Source: Fibrobacter sp. UBA4309
GTDB lineage: Bacteria > Fibrobacterota > Fibrobacteria > Fibrobacterales > Fibrobacteraceae
Length of the DNA stretch: 64,000 nucleotides
NCBI RefSeq assembly: GCF_002395745.1
Contig: NZ_DGUN01000051.1
Coordinates: forward strand, 131,454 to 195,453
Direction: 5' to 3'
Part shown: positions 26,169 to 33,852 of the stretch, piece after piece
Numbering within the stretch: position 1 is the stretch's first letter
How the letters are laid out: each line of letters opens with the position of its first letter
The notes under the pieces: generated by a model
Databases searched by the model: none
The model's input: the letters and a program-made list of their open reading frames with translations, nothing else
What the model was told of the DNA's origin: nothing
Made by a program: the position numbers and the translations under genes

Positions 26169-26746
26169 ATAGAGCCCCCGAGCGGGGATTTCCACGGTTT
26201 CGCAATTCCGCCATAACCCTCACCCGGTGCCGCCCCCAGGTGTTTCAGCACCTTCACGACCACGGTATCGACAAGTTCTTCTAGAGTCGACGGCTTGCTA
26301 TAGAATTGCGGCGAGGCGGGAATCACGATTCCGCCGGCACGCGTCACACGCTCCATGTTTTCCAGGTGAATCAGGTTATAAGGCATTTCGCGAGGCACAA
26401 TCACCAACGTACGGCGTTCCTTGAGACACACGTCCGCCGCACGCACCAACAAGTTGTCCGATGTCCCGGCAGCGATACGTCCGAGCGTTCCCATGGAACA
26501 GGGAACAACGGCCATGCCCGCATAGTCGGCGCTCCCGCTTGCACATTCCGCAAAGAAATCTCCCACGTCGGGTCTCTCGTCGCAATAATCGTAAAGCGAA
26601 GTCTGTCCCTCGTATTCCAGTACTTCCCTGCCAGGGCCTGTCACCAGCGCCGTCACGTGGTGCCCGAAACGTTTCAGATACATCGCCGTACGCGCAGCGT
26701 AAATCGCACCGCTCGCACCAGTCACTCCGAGAATATAGCGGCTCAT
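26162..26746 (-). CDS. ubiX: UbiX-family flavin prenyltransferase (MqnM-like)
   Basis: A 194-residue flavoprotein with the UbiX/Pad1 signature: GVTGASGAIYA for FMN binding at residues 8-18, VVPCSMGTLGRIAAGTSDNLL, and VPREMPYNLIHLENM. It makes the prenylated FMN cofactor used by UbiD-family decarboxylases. In the futalosine route this serves the MqnL decarboxylase, which is not in the window. It is translationally coupled to menG (ATGA) and to the UbiA gene downstream. Confidence 0.94.
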   Translation of the reverse strand: MSRYILGVTGASGAIYAARTAMYLKRFGHHVTALVTGPGREVLEYEGQTSLYDYCDERPDVGDFFAECASGSADYAGMAVVPCSMGTLGRIAAGTSDNLLVRAADVCLKERRTLVIVPREMPYNLIHLENMERVTRAGGIVIPASPQFYSKPSTLEELVDTVVVKVLKHLGAAPGEGYGGIAKPWKSPLGGSIC

Positions 26747-27450
26747 GCCGAACCCTCCGCAGAATTCCCCTGCGGGGCCTTTCTCAGCAGAACGCGGTAT
26801 GCCACGCCGAAAAAACAGGGCTTCACATGCACAAGTTCAAAGTTGTTTTGCTCCGCCAAGGCAACGAAATCCTTGACCGGCAAAAAACGGATAATCGAAT
26901 TCACGAGATATTCGTAAGCATCGCGCTTACTGAAGAAAGCCCCGAGTACCGGGATGAACAACGGAGCAAGGCGCTTGTAGAAAAACTTGTTGAACGCATT
27001 CCGAGGCGAAAAGAATTCAAGTACCTGGAGATAGCCGCCATCCCGGAGCACACGGGCGGATTCCCGGAGGCCGGCATCGGTATCGGGCAAGTTGCGCATT
27101 CCGAATCCGTTCAGCACTACGTCGAAAGTCGCATCGGCAAAAGGCATCTTCATCGCGTCGAGCTGTACGGGAACCGCCGTCATCTTCTTGCCTTTGGCCC
27201 CCTTCAGCATCCCGTACGAAAAATCCCCGAGCACGGCAACTTCGGGTTTCCCGTTGAACTTCTCGTAAGTTACCGCGAAATCGCCCGTACCGCCGCAAAG
27301 GTCAAGCAGGCGCTTGCCGGGGGTCATCTTCCGCAATTCGCGGCAGCAACTCCTGCGCCAAAGGATATCCTGACAACCGCTCAACGCATGATTCAAAAAA
27401 TCATAGCGGTTGGCAATCTCGTCGAACATCTTGCGCACGGGGCTTTTCAT
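26743..27450 (-). CDS. menG: Demethylmenaquinone methyltransferase
   Basis: A 235-residue class I SAM methyltransferase of the UbiE/MenG family: FDEIANRYDFLNHALS at the N-terminus, the SAM motif DLCGGTGDFA, the LDAMKMPFADATFD region and NGFGMRNLPD. It methylates demethylmenaquinone to menaquinone, the last step. It is the first gene of the menG-ubiX-ubiA-73aa operon. The ATG at 27450 is preferred over TTG 27474. The organism therefore probably respires anaerobically through menaquinone, for example with fumarate reductase (inference). Confidence 0.94.
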   Translation of the reverse strand: MKSPVRKMFDEIANRYDFLNHALSGCQDILWRRSCCRELRKMTPGKRLLDLCGGTGDFAVTYEKFNGKPEVAVLGDFSYGMLKGAKGKKMTAVPVQLDAMKMPFADATFDVVLNGFGMRNLPDTDAGLRESARVLRDGGYLQVLEFFSPRNAFNKFFYKRLAPLFIPVLGAFFSKRDAYEYLVNSIIRFLPVKDFVALAEQNNFELVHVKPCFFGVAYRVLLRKAPQGNSAEGSA

Positions 27451-27484
27451 GATACCAAATCTAGAAAATTCCAAAAAACAGAAA

Positions 27485-27504
27485 GCGCGGGTCTTAGCCC
27501 GCGC
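27485..27504 (-). terminator. Terminator of the CotH-kinase lipoprotein gene
   Basis: Seven-base GC stem GCGCGGG/CCCGCGC with a six-base loop. T-rich sequence flanks both sides (on the reverse strand TTTCTGTTTTTT). Confidence 0.75.
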
Positions 27505-27533
27505 ATTTTCTTAAAGCGATTCCAATCAGCTCG

Positions 27534-30032
27534 TTACTTGAACGTTGCCGAAATCGTCAATCCGTCGGTAATCGTCACGATGTGCGGGTTGTCCGTCGAA
27601 CCGTCAGACCATTTTTCAAACACGGAGCCGTTCGAAGGAACAGCGGTCAGTTCCATCTTGTTTCCACTAAAGAAGTCTCCAGTGTAGCTGCTACTCGGCA
27701 AGTTCATGCCTTCCATCAACACGGTGCCGCTCCCTGTAGAGGAGATCGTTACGGAAACCTTCCCGTCCAGACCAAATTCAGACTTATATTCCGAGAGAAC
27801 CTTGGAATCGCGCTCGCTGGCCCACGATTTCAAGTGCGTGCCCTTCCAGTCAAAGCCATCCGGATAGTACATTTCGTCCTGATGGAACTTTTCAAGGTCT
27901 CTCTTCTTTTCGGATTCCGGGATAGTAGAAACCATCTGGTCGACAATCGTCGCCACACGGGAGGCATTCAAGTGGTTTTTCCACATCACGCAACTGCGGT
28001 TGATGAACATGCGCTTGAAATCCTCGTTTTGGATAAGCTTGATATAGAGGTTCGCAAAGCAACCCGATTCCTTGCAGGGCTTGTTGCCGCCGCCCTGCTT
28101 GATCCAGGTAAACATGTTGGTTCCGTCGTTAAACTTGTCGCCCTTGGGATCGTCCACGCCCCACTTCCAGCCAAAGCCGTGGTCTACGTCGTAGACCATG
28201 AACTTCCACGGCTGTTCCGGGCTGCGCCAGGCACGCACGTTGTTGTTCGGCCAGTCACCATTGTGGTAATAGATTTCTGCAGCCATATAGTCCGCAAAGT
28301 TCCCGACATCCAGAAGGGTCTTGGCCTTTGCGTAATTCTCCGCCACGGTCATGTCGTTTTCGCCGACAAAGTGGAGCATGTTCACGTAGTTGTCAATCGA
28401 GCCGCCGCCGCTTGCCGTAATCGCAGAATCGCTACCGAGATGCTTGATCATTTCGACCTGGTTCGCATCGATATGATAGTTCGTCTCGACATAGGCGCGG
28501 TTATAGCGTTCGCGCATATCATGGATGCCGTAGTACTTGCCATTGTAGAACACCACGACCTGGCGGCTACGCTGGTAATCCACGCTGCTACCTTCCAGGA
28601 GGGCACCGGCCATGGCATCTTCGACATAGTCACTCACAAAACGGTTACCGTTGTTGCGCAGGTTGAACGCCTTGAACACGGAATCGGACTTGCGCGTCTC
28701 GAACAGCGGGTATTTCAGACGGCCGTCCTGAAATTCTTCGCGCATGGCAATGGCGACAGACTTCTTGTCGGCCACGCGGCTCCAGCCGCCCATCAAGGAG
28801 ATACCGGCCTCAATTTCCCATGTAGGGGCCTTGGAATTGCTGCCATTTGCAAAGTATTCCACATGGACCGGATATTCCACCTCTTCCAGCAAGCCGGCCG
28901 GGCAGCTCTTGGGATCGGAGCTACCGCACTTGGACTTGGGCACATAGTGCTTTTCGAAGAATTCCGGATCGACACTGATAGCCACGACAGGCATGCTTAT
29001 GCTTTCTCCGATAAAGAACGTCTTCGAAATGACTTCCTTGGTAATTGTCCCTTCCTTATAGGCCGCGCAACGGAACGGAGAAGTGGATTCAAACGTGATA
29101 GGGCTGTTAAATTCCGGGGAAGAACTTGTCGGGGCAGAACCGTCACGCGTGCAACGAATCTTCACGCCCGCACCGAGATCCGTCGGCGGGTTCAACGTCA
29201 GCTTGTCGTTATAGAATCCCGACTTGATAGCGTCCATATTGACCTTGGGAGCCATATCGTCGTAAGCTTTCTCTTCCGTATTCACCTTTTCGGGAGTCGG
29301 CTTTTCAAAGAACTTCCAGACGCCACCATCCATGATACCCCAGCTTACGCCGGATTCCATAGCGGGATAGGCGACGGAGTCGCGGATTCCGTAATACGGG
29401 TCAACCAAGTAAATCGTCGATCCGTCCTTTTCCATCTTCCAGTTGGTGTGCGTACGGTAGTGGGCCGTATACTCGCCATCGCCGTTCGTAAGCTTCGTGT
29501 CGTTGGCACCGGCTGCTTCCGGCCGGTTCTTCTTGTCGCAGAACACGATCCTGAAAGACTTGGCCTTGATGATTTCGTTTCCGAACACCCACTTGCGGGT
29601 GGCCTTCAAATTCTCGATAAGGGAATATCCCTTGAGGTTGGCGTCTTCGGTACCGGCGTTATAGATTTCCACCCAGGAGCCATCATCGCCGTCTTCGTCG
29701 GTCCAGTTCAGGTTGAGCGGCATGATTTCGGTTATCACCAAAGCGGAATTGCCGACCCAGTGCAACGTAGTATCCAATCCGACATAAATTTTCTCGGTCA
29801 CGTAGGTCGTCTCGCCCTTTTCCGTGATATGCATGATGGTATCGATCTTCTGGCGCATCGTATCCTGGACATACACAGTATCGCCATGTTCATTGACCAA
29901 CGTATCCGTCTTGACGATAAACGGATTGTTCAAATCCTCACTGTTCGCCGAAGTGGAATCATCACCAGAGCATCCGACTAGGAGCGAGAACGCCAGACTG
30001 CACCCGGCAAGGAAAGCAAACTCTAATTTCAT
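27534..30032 (-). CDS. CotH-kinase family lipoprotein with lamin-tail and FN3-like domains
   Basis: An 832-residue predicted lipoprotein: hydrophobic signal and lipobox LVGC with C21, then a Ser/Asp spacer. A lamin-tail-type Ig domain follows (about 95-250; VITEIMPLNLNW, WVEIYN). Next is a chitobiase/FN3-like strand module (TRDGSAPTSSSPEF; about 280-345), then the CotH kinase domain (about 345-720; GISLMGGWSRV, AFNLRN, YGIHDMRERYN and the YDVDHGFGW motif with a metal-binding Asp). The C-terminal repeat (about 760-832) is of the surface type ending FEKWSDGS...ISATFK. CotH-type kinases phosphorylate secreted proteins; this one would act outside the cytoplasm. ATG 30032 is preferred; GTG 30044 is possible. 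It looks monocistronic. Confidence 0.9.
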   Translation of the reverse strand: MKLEFAFLAGCSLAFSLLVGCSGDDSTSANSEDLNNPFIVKTDTLVNEHGDTVYVQDTMRQKIDTIMHITEKGETTYVTEKIYVGLDTTLHWVGNSALVITEIMPLNLNWTDEDGDDGSWVEIYNAGTEDANLKGYSLIENLKATRKWVFGNEIIKAKSFRIVFCDKKNRPEAAGANDTKLTNGDGEYTAHYRTHTNWKMEKDGSTIYLVDPYYGIRDSVAYPAMESGVSWGIMDGGVWKFFEKPTPEKVNTEEKAYDDMAPKVNMDAIKSGFYNDKLTLNPPTDLGAGVKIRCTRDGSAPTSSSPEFNSPITFESTSPFRCAAYKEGTITKEVISKTFFIGESISMPVVAISVDPEFFEKHYVPKSKCGSSDPKSCPAGLLEEVEYPVHVEYFANGSNSKAPTWEIEAGISLMGGWSRVADKKSVAIAMREEFQDGRLKYPLFETRKSDSVFKAFNLRNNGNRFVSDYVEDAMAGALLEGSSVDYQRSRQVVVFYNGKYYGIHDMRERYNRAYVETNYHIDANQVEMIKHLGSDSAITASGGGSIDNYVNMLHFVGENDMTVAENYAKAKTLLDVGNFADYMAAEIYYHNGDWPNNNVRAWRSPEQPWKFMVYDVDHGFGWKWGVDDPKGDKFNDGTNMFTWIKQGGGNKPCKESGCFANLYIKLIQNEDFKRMFINRSCVMWKNHLNASRVATIVDQMVSTIPESEKKRDLEKFHQDEMYYPDGFDWKGTHLKSWASERDSKVLSEYKSEFGLDGKVSVTISSTGSGTVLMEGMNLPSSSYTGDFFSGNKMELTAVPSNGSVFEKWSDGSTDNPHIVTITDGLTISATFK

Positions 30033-30174
30033 CAATTGACGCACGATACACTCTCAAAAAAAAGATTAAATCTCCGCAAAGATTCCCTTGCGGCACCTTG
30101 TTCAACCATCCTTCCTTAAATTTAGTAGATTATGCCGAAAAAGCACATTTTTCAAGGTAATATTCTATTTACCC

Positions 30175-30203
30175 TTGACAGATGTCACAGATTCTACTAT
30201 CTT
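30175..30203 (+). promoter_or_regulatory. Promoter of tRNA-Phe
   Basis: TTGACA (30175-30180), a 17-base spacer, then TATCTTTA starting at 30198. The tRNA begins 15 bases downstream. This is the clearest full promoter in the window. Confidence 0.8.
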
Positions 30204-30218
30204 TAGCCCTACTAAAAT

Positions 30219-30291
30219 GGTTCTGTAGCTCAGTTGGTAGAGCAGTGGACTGAAAATCCGCGTGTCGTTGGTTCAACTCCAATCGGAACCA
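30219..30291 (+). tRNA. tRNA-Phe (anticodon GAA)
   Basis: 73 bases, acceptor stem GGTTCTG with CGGAACC (one G-T pair), anticodon loop CTGAAAA giving GAA, T-loop GTTCAACTC. It is followed at once by a strong terminator, so it is a single-gene unit. Confidence 0.97.
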
Positions 30292-30297
30292 CGAAGA

Positions 30298-30328
30298 CCC
30301 CCGATGAAAATCGGGGGTTTTCTTTTTT
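30298..30328 (+). terminator. Terminator of tRNA-Phe
   Basis: Eight-base stem CCCCCGAT/ATCGGGGG with a GAAA tetraloop followed by TTTTCTTTTTT. Confidence 0.92.
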
Positions 30329-30375
30329 GCGTTTTCTTTTTTTTACGAAAGAAACGGTAAAAAAAGGGGGGGGGA

Positions 30376-31578
30376 CTATACCGCAGCAGCCTGGCGGAGC
30401 GCTTCCACCTCGGCCCTGATCCTGCGGAAATAATTGAACATTTCGTCCCAATGCTCAAGAAGAACGTCCACCAGCTCCGGTTGGAACTGCTTGCCGCGCT
30501 GTTTCTGGAATTCTTCGCGAACTTTATCTTCCGGCCAGGCCGGCTTGTAGCAGCGCGGACTGGCCAACGCATCGAGAACATCCGCAACGGCACAGATTCT
30601 TCCTGCCAGGGGGATTTCTTCGCCCTTGAGGCCACGCGGGTAACCGGTCCCGTCCCAACGCTCGTGATGGGCGCCGGCCAGGGTCGCCGCAAAGCGCAAC
30701 AGGTCGCGCTTGGACTTCTGGAGGATTTCTTCTCCACGGACGGCATGGGACTTCATCGTCGCGAATTCTTCGTCGGTAAACCGGCCGGGCTTGTTCAGCA
30801 CGGCATCCGGAATGCCCACCTTGCCAAGGTCATGCATGGGAGCGGCCAGGCGAATCCGTTCCGCCTCGGCCTTGGGCAAGCCGTAATAAACGGCCAGCTT
30901 GTACGAAATTTCGGCAACTCGCTGGATATGGTCGCCCGTCTCGCGGCTCCTGCTTTCGGAAATATCGCCTAGGATATGGATAAGTTCTTCCTGGGTCGCT
31001 TCCAGTTCGTCCTTGGACTTTTGCAATTCTTCCGTCAGCTGCGCCGACTCGATCGTCTTGGCAGAATAGACGGCAGTCAGGGCCAGGCGTTCCAAATCCT
31101 GTTTCGAAAAGACGGCGCTGTCGCCCTTCTTGTTAATGGCCTGGTAAACGCCCATGACCTTGCCGTTCCCGTCCCTGAGCGGAACGGTCATCACCGAGGT
31201 CGTCCTGTAATGCGTAAGGTTGTCGCTGCGGCGGTCGAAGCGTTCGTCTGCGTAGGCGTCCTCGACCAAAAGAGCTTCGCCGGACTTGACCGAGTAGCCG
31301 ACAAAGCCGGCTCCGATAGGAATGCGCAACTGCTTCACGCCGTGCGCTACCTTGGTCCAAAGTTCATTTGTATCGGAATCGATCAGCCATAGCGAGCAGC
31401 GGTCCGCCTGCACCAGGGAGCGGCCAAGATCGGCCATCAGCACAAGCAAGCTGTCCATCCGGCGCTCTGCCGCGATTTTCGGCATATAGGAGAACAACAG
31501 GTCGAGAATCCTTTCGGAGTCCCCCGCACCCGATCCTACCATAGCCTTCGCAATGTCCATATCCATTCCGGATTCCAT
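30376..31578 (-). CDS. GAF / HD-GYP cyclic-di-GMP phosphodiesterase
   Basis: A 400-residue cytoplasmic protein. It has an N-terminal GAF sensor domain (about 40-185; RCSLWLID, GIPIGAGFVGY-like, VPLRDGNGKVMGVYQ), a short coiled coil (about 185-210) and an HD-GYP domain (about 205-390) with H249-D250 (MHDLGK), the second metal-binding HH (AGAHHERWDGTG) and G312-Y313-P314. All catalytic positions appear intact, so it should hydrolyse c-di-GMP under control of the GAF ligand or redox state. It is not in an obvious operon. c-di-GMP commonly controls type IV pili and surface attachment, so the pilin and Glt-like loci here are plausible outputs. Confidence 0.93.
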   Translation of the reverse strand: MESGMDMDIAKAMVGSGAGDSERILDLLFSYMPKIAAERRMDSLLVLMADLGRSLVQADRCSLWLIDSDTNELWTKVAHGVKQLRIPIGAGFVGYSVKSGEALLVEDAYADERFDRRSDNLTHYRTTSVMTVPLRDGNGKVMGVYQAINKKGDSAVFSKQDLERLALTAVYSAKTIESAQLTEELQKSKDELEATQEELIHILGDISESRSRETGDHIQRVAEISYKLAVYYGLPKAEAERIRLAAPMHDLGKVGIPDAVLNKPGRFTDEEFATMKSHAVRGEEILQKSKRDLLRFAATLAGAHHERWDGTGYPRGLKGEEIPLAGRICAVADVLDALASPRCYKPAWPEDKVREEFQKQRGKQFQPELVDVLLEHWDEMFNYFRRIRAEVEALRQAAAV

Positions 31579-31620
31579 ACACCTAAAAATAGCTATTTAT
31601 CGCCATAGATGCAAAACCAT

Positions 31621-31649
31621 TTGACGAAAGAGCCCTCGTTTTTTATCTT
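31621..31649 (+). promoter_or_regulatory. Promoter of tRNA-Ser
   Basis: TTGACG (31621-31626), a 17-base spacer and TATCTT (31644-31649). The tRNA starts 11 bases downstream. Confidence 0.75.
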
Positions 31650-31659
31650 ATCAGCGCCC

Positions 31660-31740
31660 GGAGGAATAGGCTAATTGGTAAGTCAGCGGTCTTGAAAACC
31701 GCCGCCGTAAGGCTTGGGGGTTCGAGTCCCTCTTCCTCCG
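31660..31740 (+). tRNA. tRNA-Ser (anticodon TGA)
   Basis: 81-base class II tRNA: acceptor stem GGAGGAA/TTCCTCC, anticodon loop CTTGAAA giving TGA, a variable arm built around GCCGTAAGGC, T-loop GTTCGAGTC. CCA is not encoded. Confidence 0.96.
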
Positions 31741-31784
31741 CTAGTTAGGTCGCTTCACGGCAGTTACTAGTCAATAGAATTACG

Positions 31785-31814
31785 GGTTTCGAGAAGCTTC
31801 TCGAAACCTTTTTT
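31785..31814 (+). terminator. Terminator of tRNA-Ser
   Basis: Perfect 12-base inverted repeat GGTTTCGAGAAG/CTTCTCGAAACC followed by TTTTTT. It starts 45 bases after the tRNA and may also end convergent comF transcription. Confidence 0.88.
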
Positions 31815-31836
31815 ACTAAGAACTCGGAACTCCATA

Positions 31837-32550
31837 TTAAACATCCCACTCCATCCGGCAGTCCGCCACATAATCCATCGCGGCAGTCGCCGGCTCATCG
31901 AAAAGCAGCGTGCACACCTTTACCGGTAGCGGGAAATCCTTGCCGAACGCACTCACACAGGCGGAAGTGGTCGCTCCCGTAGTATACACGTCGTCGACAA
32001 CGAACACCGTCCCCCGTGAAGGAACCTTCGCAGGCAGCCTGGCCGCAAACGCCCCGGCGACGTTCCATTGCCTCTGTTCCCTAGAAAGCTTGGTCTGCGA
32101 TACGTGGAAAGTCTTTCTCCAAAGCCATCTGCAGACGCTCCCGCCTGTCGCCGAGGCAAACGCCGCCGCAATTTTTTCCGCCTGGTTATAGCCGCGTTCG
32201 CGGTACCTTGCTCGGTGTAACGGAACCGGCACAAAGAAAAAGGGCTTCGCGTAGACAGAAAAGAACTCCACCGCATCCCCGCCGCGACCAAGGGAAGAAT
32301 TTCGCACCAGGTACGAGGCGACTCCGGAGATGTTCCCGTATTTGAGCACATGGACAAGACTGCGTGTCAGCGCGCGCATCGGGAAGAGGCATAGCGTGTC
32401 TTCGTTAGGGAACTTGGCACAGCGGCCCTCGTTCCGCACAGCCTCCCTGCATTTCGGGCATAGCCAGGGATCCAGCCGTTCCGAAGTAGTTCCGCAACCG
32501 AGGCAGTCCATGCCGAACAAAAAATTGGAAAAGCGTCTTGCGATATCCAT
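31837..32550 (-). CDS. comF: ComF-family phosphoribosyltransferase-like protein
   Basis: A 237-residue protein with an N-terminal zinc finger (CLGCG...CPKC, residues about 16-35) and a type I PRTase fold: PVPLHRARYRERGYNQAE and the PRPP loop FVVDDVYTTGAT. ComF/GntX proteins are needed for DNA uptake in naturally competent bacteria. Together with the type IV pilin genes this hints at transformation ability (inference). The ATG directly abuts the T-run of a hairpin that lies between it and rodA, and its Shine-Dalgarno lies in the hairpin. Confidence 0.92.
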   Translation of the reverse strand: MDIARRFSNFLFGMDCLGCGTTSERLDPWLCPKCREAVRNEGRCAKFPNEDTLCLFPMRALTRSLVHVLKYGNISGVASYLVRNSSLGRGGDAVEFFSVYAKPFFFVPVPLHRARYRERGYNQAEKIAAAFASATGGSVCRWLWRKTFHVSQTKLSREQRQWNVAGAFAARLPAKVPSRGTVFVVDDVYTTGATTSACVSAFGKDFPLPVKVCTLLFDEPATAAMDYVADCRMEWDV

Positions 32551-32551
32551 A

Positions 32552-32581
32552 AAATCCGTCCTTTCCTATAAAGACGGATTT
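32552..32581 (-). terminator. Hairpin/terminator between rodA and comF, overlapping the comF ribosome site
   Basis: Stem AAATCCGTC/GACGGATTT (9 bases) with a 12-base loop. On the reverse strand it ends in TTTT, immediately followed by the comF ATG. The GGAAAGGA ribosome site is in the loop and the first bases of the 3' arm, so folding would both attenuate transcription and mask translation. Confidence 0.65.
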
Positions 32582-32598
32582 TTTGCGGAAAATGTTCC

Positions 32599-33852
32599 CT
32601 ACTGCCGACGTCCCTGGTAGCGCATGCAGATAATGGCGCCGACAAGGACCATGCAGGTCATCGCGAACGAACCTCCGTACGAAAGGAACGGGAGCGGGAG
32701 TCCGGTTACCGGCATGAGACCGATGGTCATGGCGATATTCACCAGGATATGGAACAGGAATATCGTCGAGGACCCCATGACAATGAGCGTGATGAAGGGG
32801 TCGGAATAAAGCTTGCACGTAGAAGTCGCACGCCAGAGGAACAATGCATACAGGACAAGAATCAGGAAGCATCCGACAAACCCGAACTGCTCGCCCAATA
32901 CGCTGAAAATGAAGTCCGTATGTTCTTCGGGCAGGAACGCCAAATTTGTCTGCGTACCGTTACCGAATCCCTTGCCCGTAAGACCGCCCGAACCGATTGC
33001 CGTCAGGGACTGCAGCACTTGGTAACCGTCGCCAAGCGGATCGCTCATCGGGTCGAGGAACGTGTTCACGCGTTTCTGCTGATGTGGTTCCAGCATGTTC
33101 CAGGCCATCGAGCTCGCGTAGCCAGCAAGGATATTCGTCGCCAAGAAGAAAATAGTCTGGGCCTTGGGCAAATGCCTGCGCACCAGGGCAAATACGACTG
33201 CGCAGATAAGCAAGCCCCACAATACCTGGTACACCATTGTCTGCGAATGGGAAAACAGGACCGAAAGTACCGGGCTGGTTATCAGGAACATGTCGACCAG
33301 CGTGAACCCGGCAAAAAAGAACGCCACATACGTTACCGCGATAAACACGAGAGCCGTACTCAAGTCCGGCTGTTTCAAGACGAGCGCGAAAGGCACGATA
33401 AACAGGAAAAACGGGACAACGAAAGTCTTGATTTTAAACAAGCTAACAGGATGGCGGGAAAGCCAATACGAAATAGTAAGCAGGTAGGCAATCTTGGCGA
33501 ATTCCGACGGCTGTAGCTTGAAGAAGCCGAAGTCTATCCAGCGACCGGCGCCCTTGACCACATCTCCCGCAAAAAAGAGCACCACGCAAAGCAAGATGAG
33601 GGACAATATATAGAAAGGGGCGGTCATTCGCTTGATCCAATCGATTTTCAGGAACACGATACCGCCTGCAAGAACGCAACCGCCTATAAAGTAAATGATC
33701 TGCTTGAACCAGAACGATTCGTAGAATACGACCTCTTCGTTTGCCGTGGCGGAATAGACCAGTGCGATACCGCAAGCCATCAGGGCGAAAGTCGTGAGCA
33801 AGAAAACCCAGTCGAACTTCAAGGACTTATCTAGAAAACGTCCGGAACTCAT
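32599..33852 (-). CDS. rodA: Peptidoglycan glycosyltransferase RodA (SEDS family)
   Basis: A 417-residue membrane protein with about ten TM helices and SEDS signatures: GRWIDFGFFKLQPSEFAK, KQPDLSTA, the catalytic-loop region GDGYQVLQSLTAIGSGGLTGKGFG, and GLPLPFLSYGGS near the end. It polymerises glycan strands with PBP2 for cell elongation. It overlaps the mrdA stop by one base (TGATG) and ends the mre operon; the hairpin before comF follows. Confidence 0.96.
   Translation of the reverse strand: MSSGRFLDKSLKFDWVFLLTTFALMACGIALVYSATANEEVVFYESFWFKQIIYFIGGCVLAGGIVFLKIDWIKRMTAPFYILSLILLCVVLFFAGDVVKGAGRWIDFGFFKLQPSEFAKIAYLLTISYWLSRHPVSLFKIKTFVVPFFLFIVPFALVLKQPDLSTALVFIAVTYVAFFFAGFTLVDMFLITSPVLSVLFSHSQTMVYQVLWGLLICAVVFALVRRHLPKAQTIFFLATNILAGYASSMAWNMLEPHQQKRVNTFLDPMSDPLGDGYQVLQSLTAIGSGGLTGKGFGNGTQTNLAFLPEEHTDFIFSVLGEQFGFVGCFLILVLYALFLWRATSTCKLYSDPFITLIVMGSSTIFLFHILVNIAMTIGLMPVTGLPLPFLSYGGSFAMTCMVLVGAIICMRYQGRRQ

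Noticed and set aside
27582..29981. 799-codon forward open frame
   Set aside because: Antisense to the CotH-kinase gene; the translation has no recognisable domain and a composition typical of shadow frames.
30366..30374. Run of nine G as a possible phase-variation tract
   Set aside because: On the coding strand it is a C-run just after the stop codon of the HD-GYP gene, so slippage could not change the protein, and no promoter is nearby.
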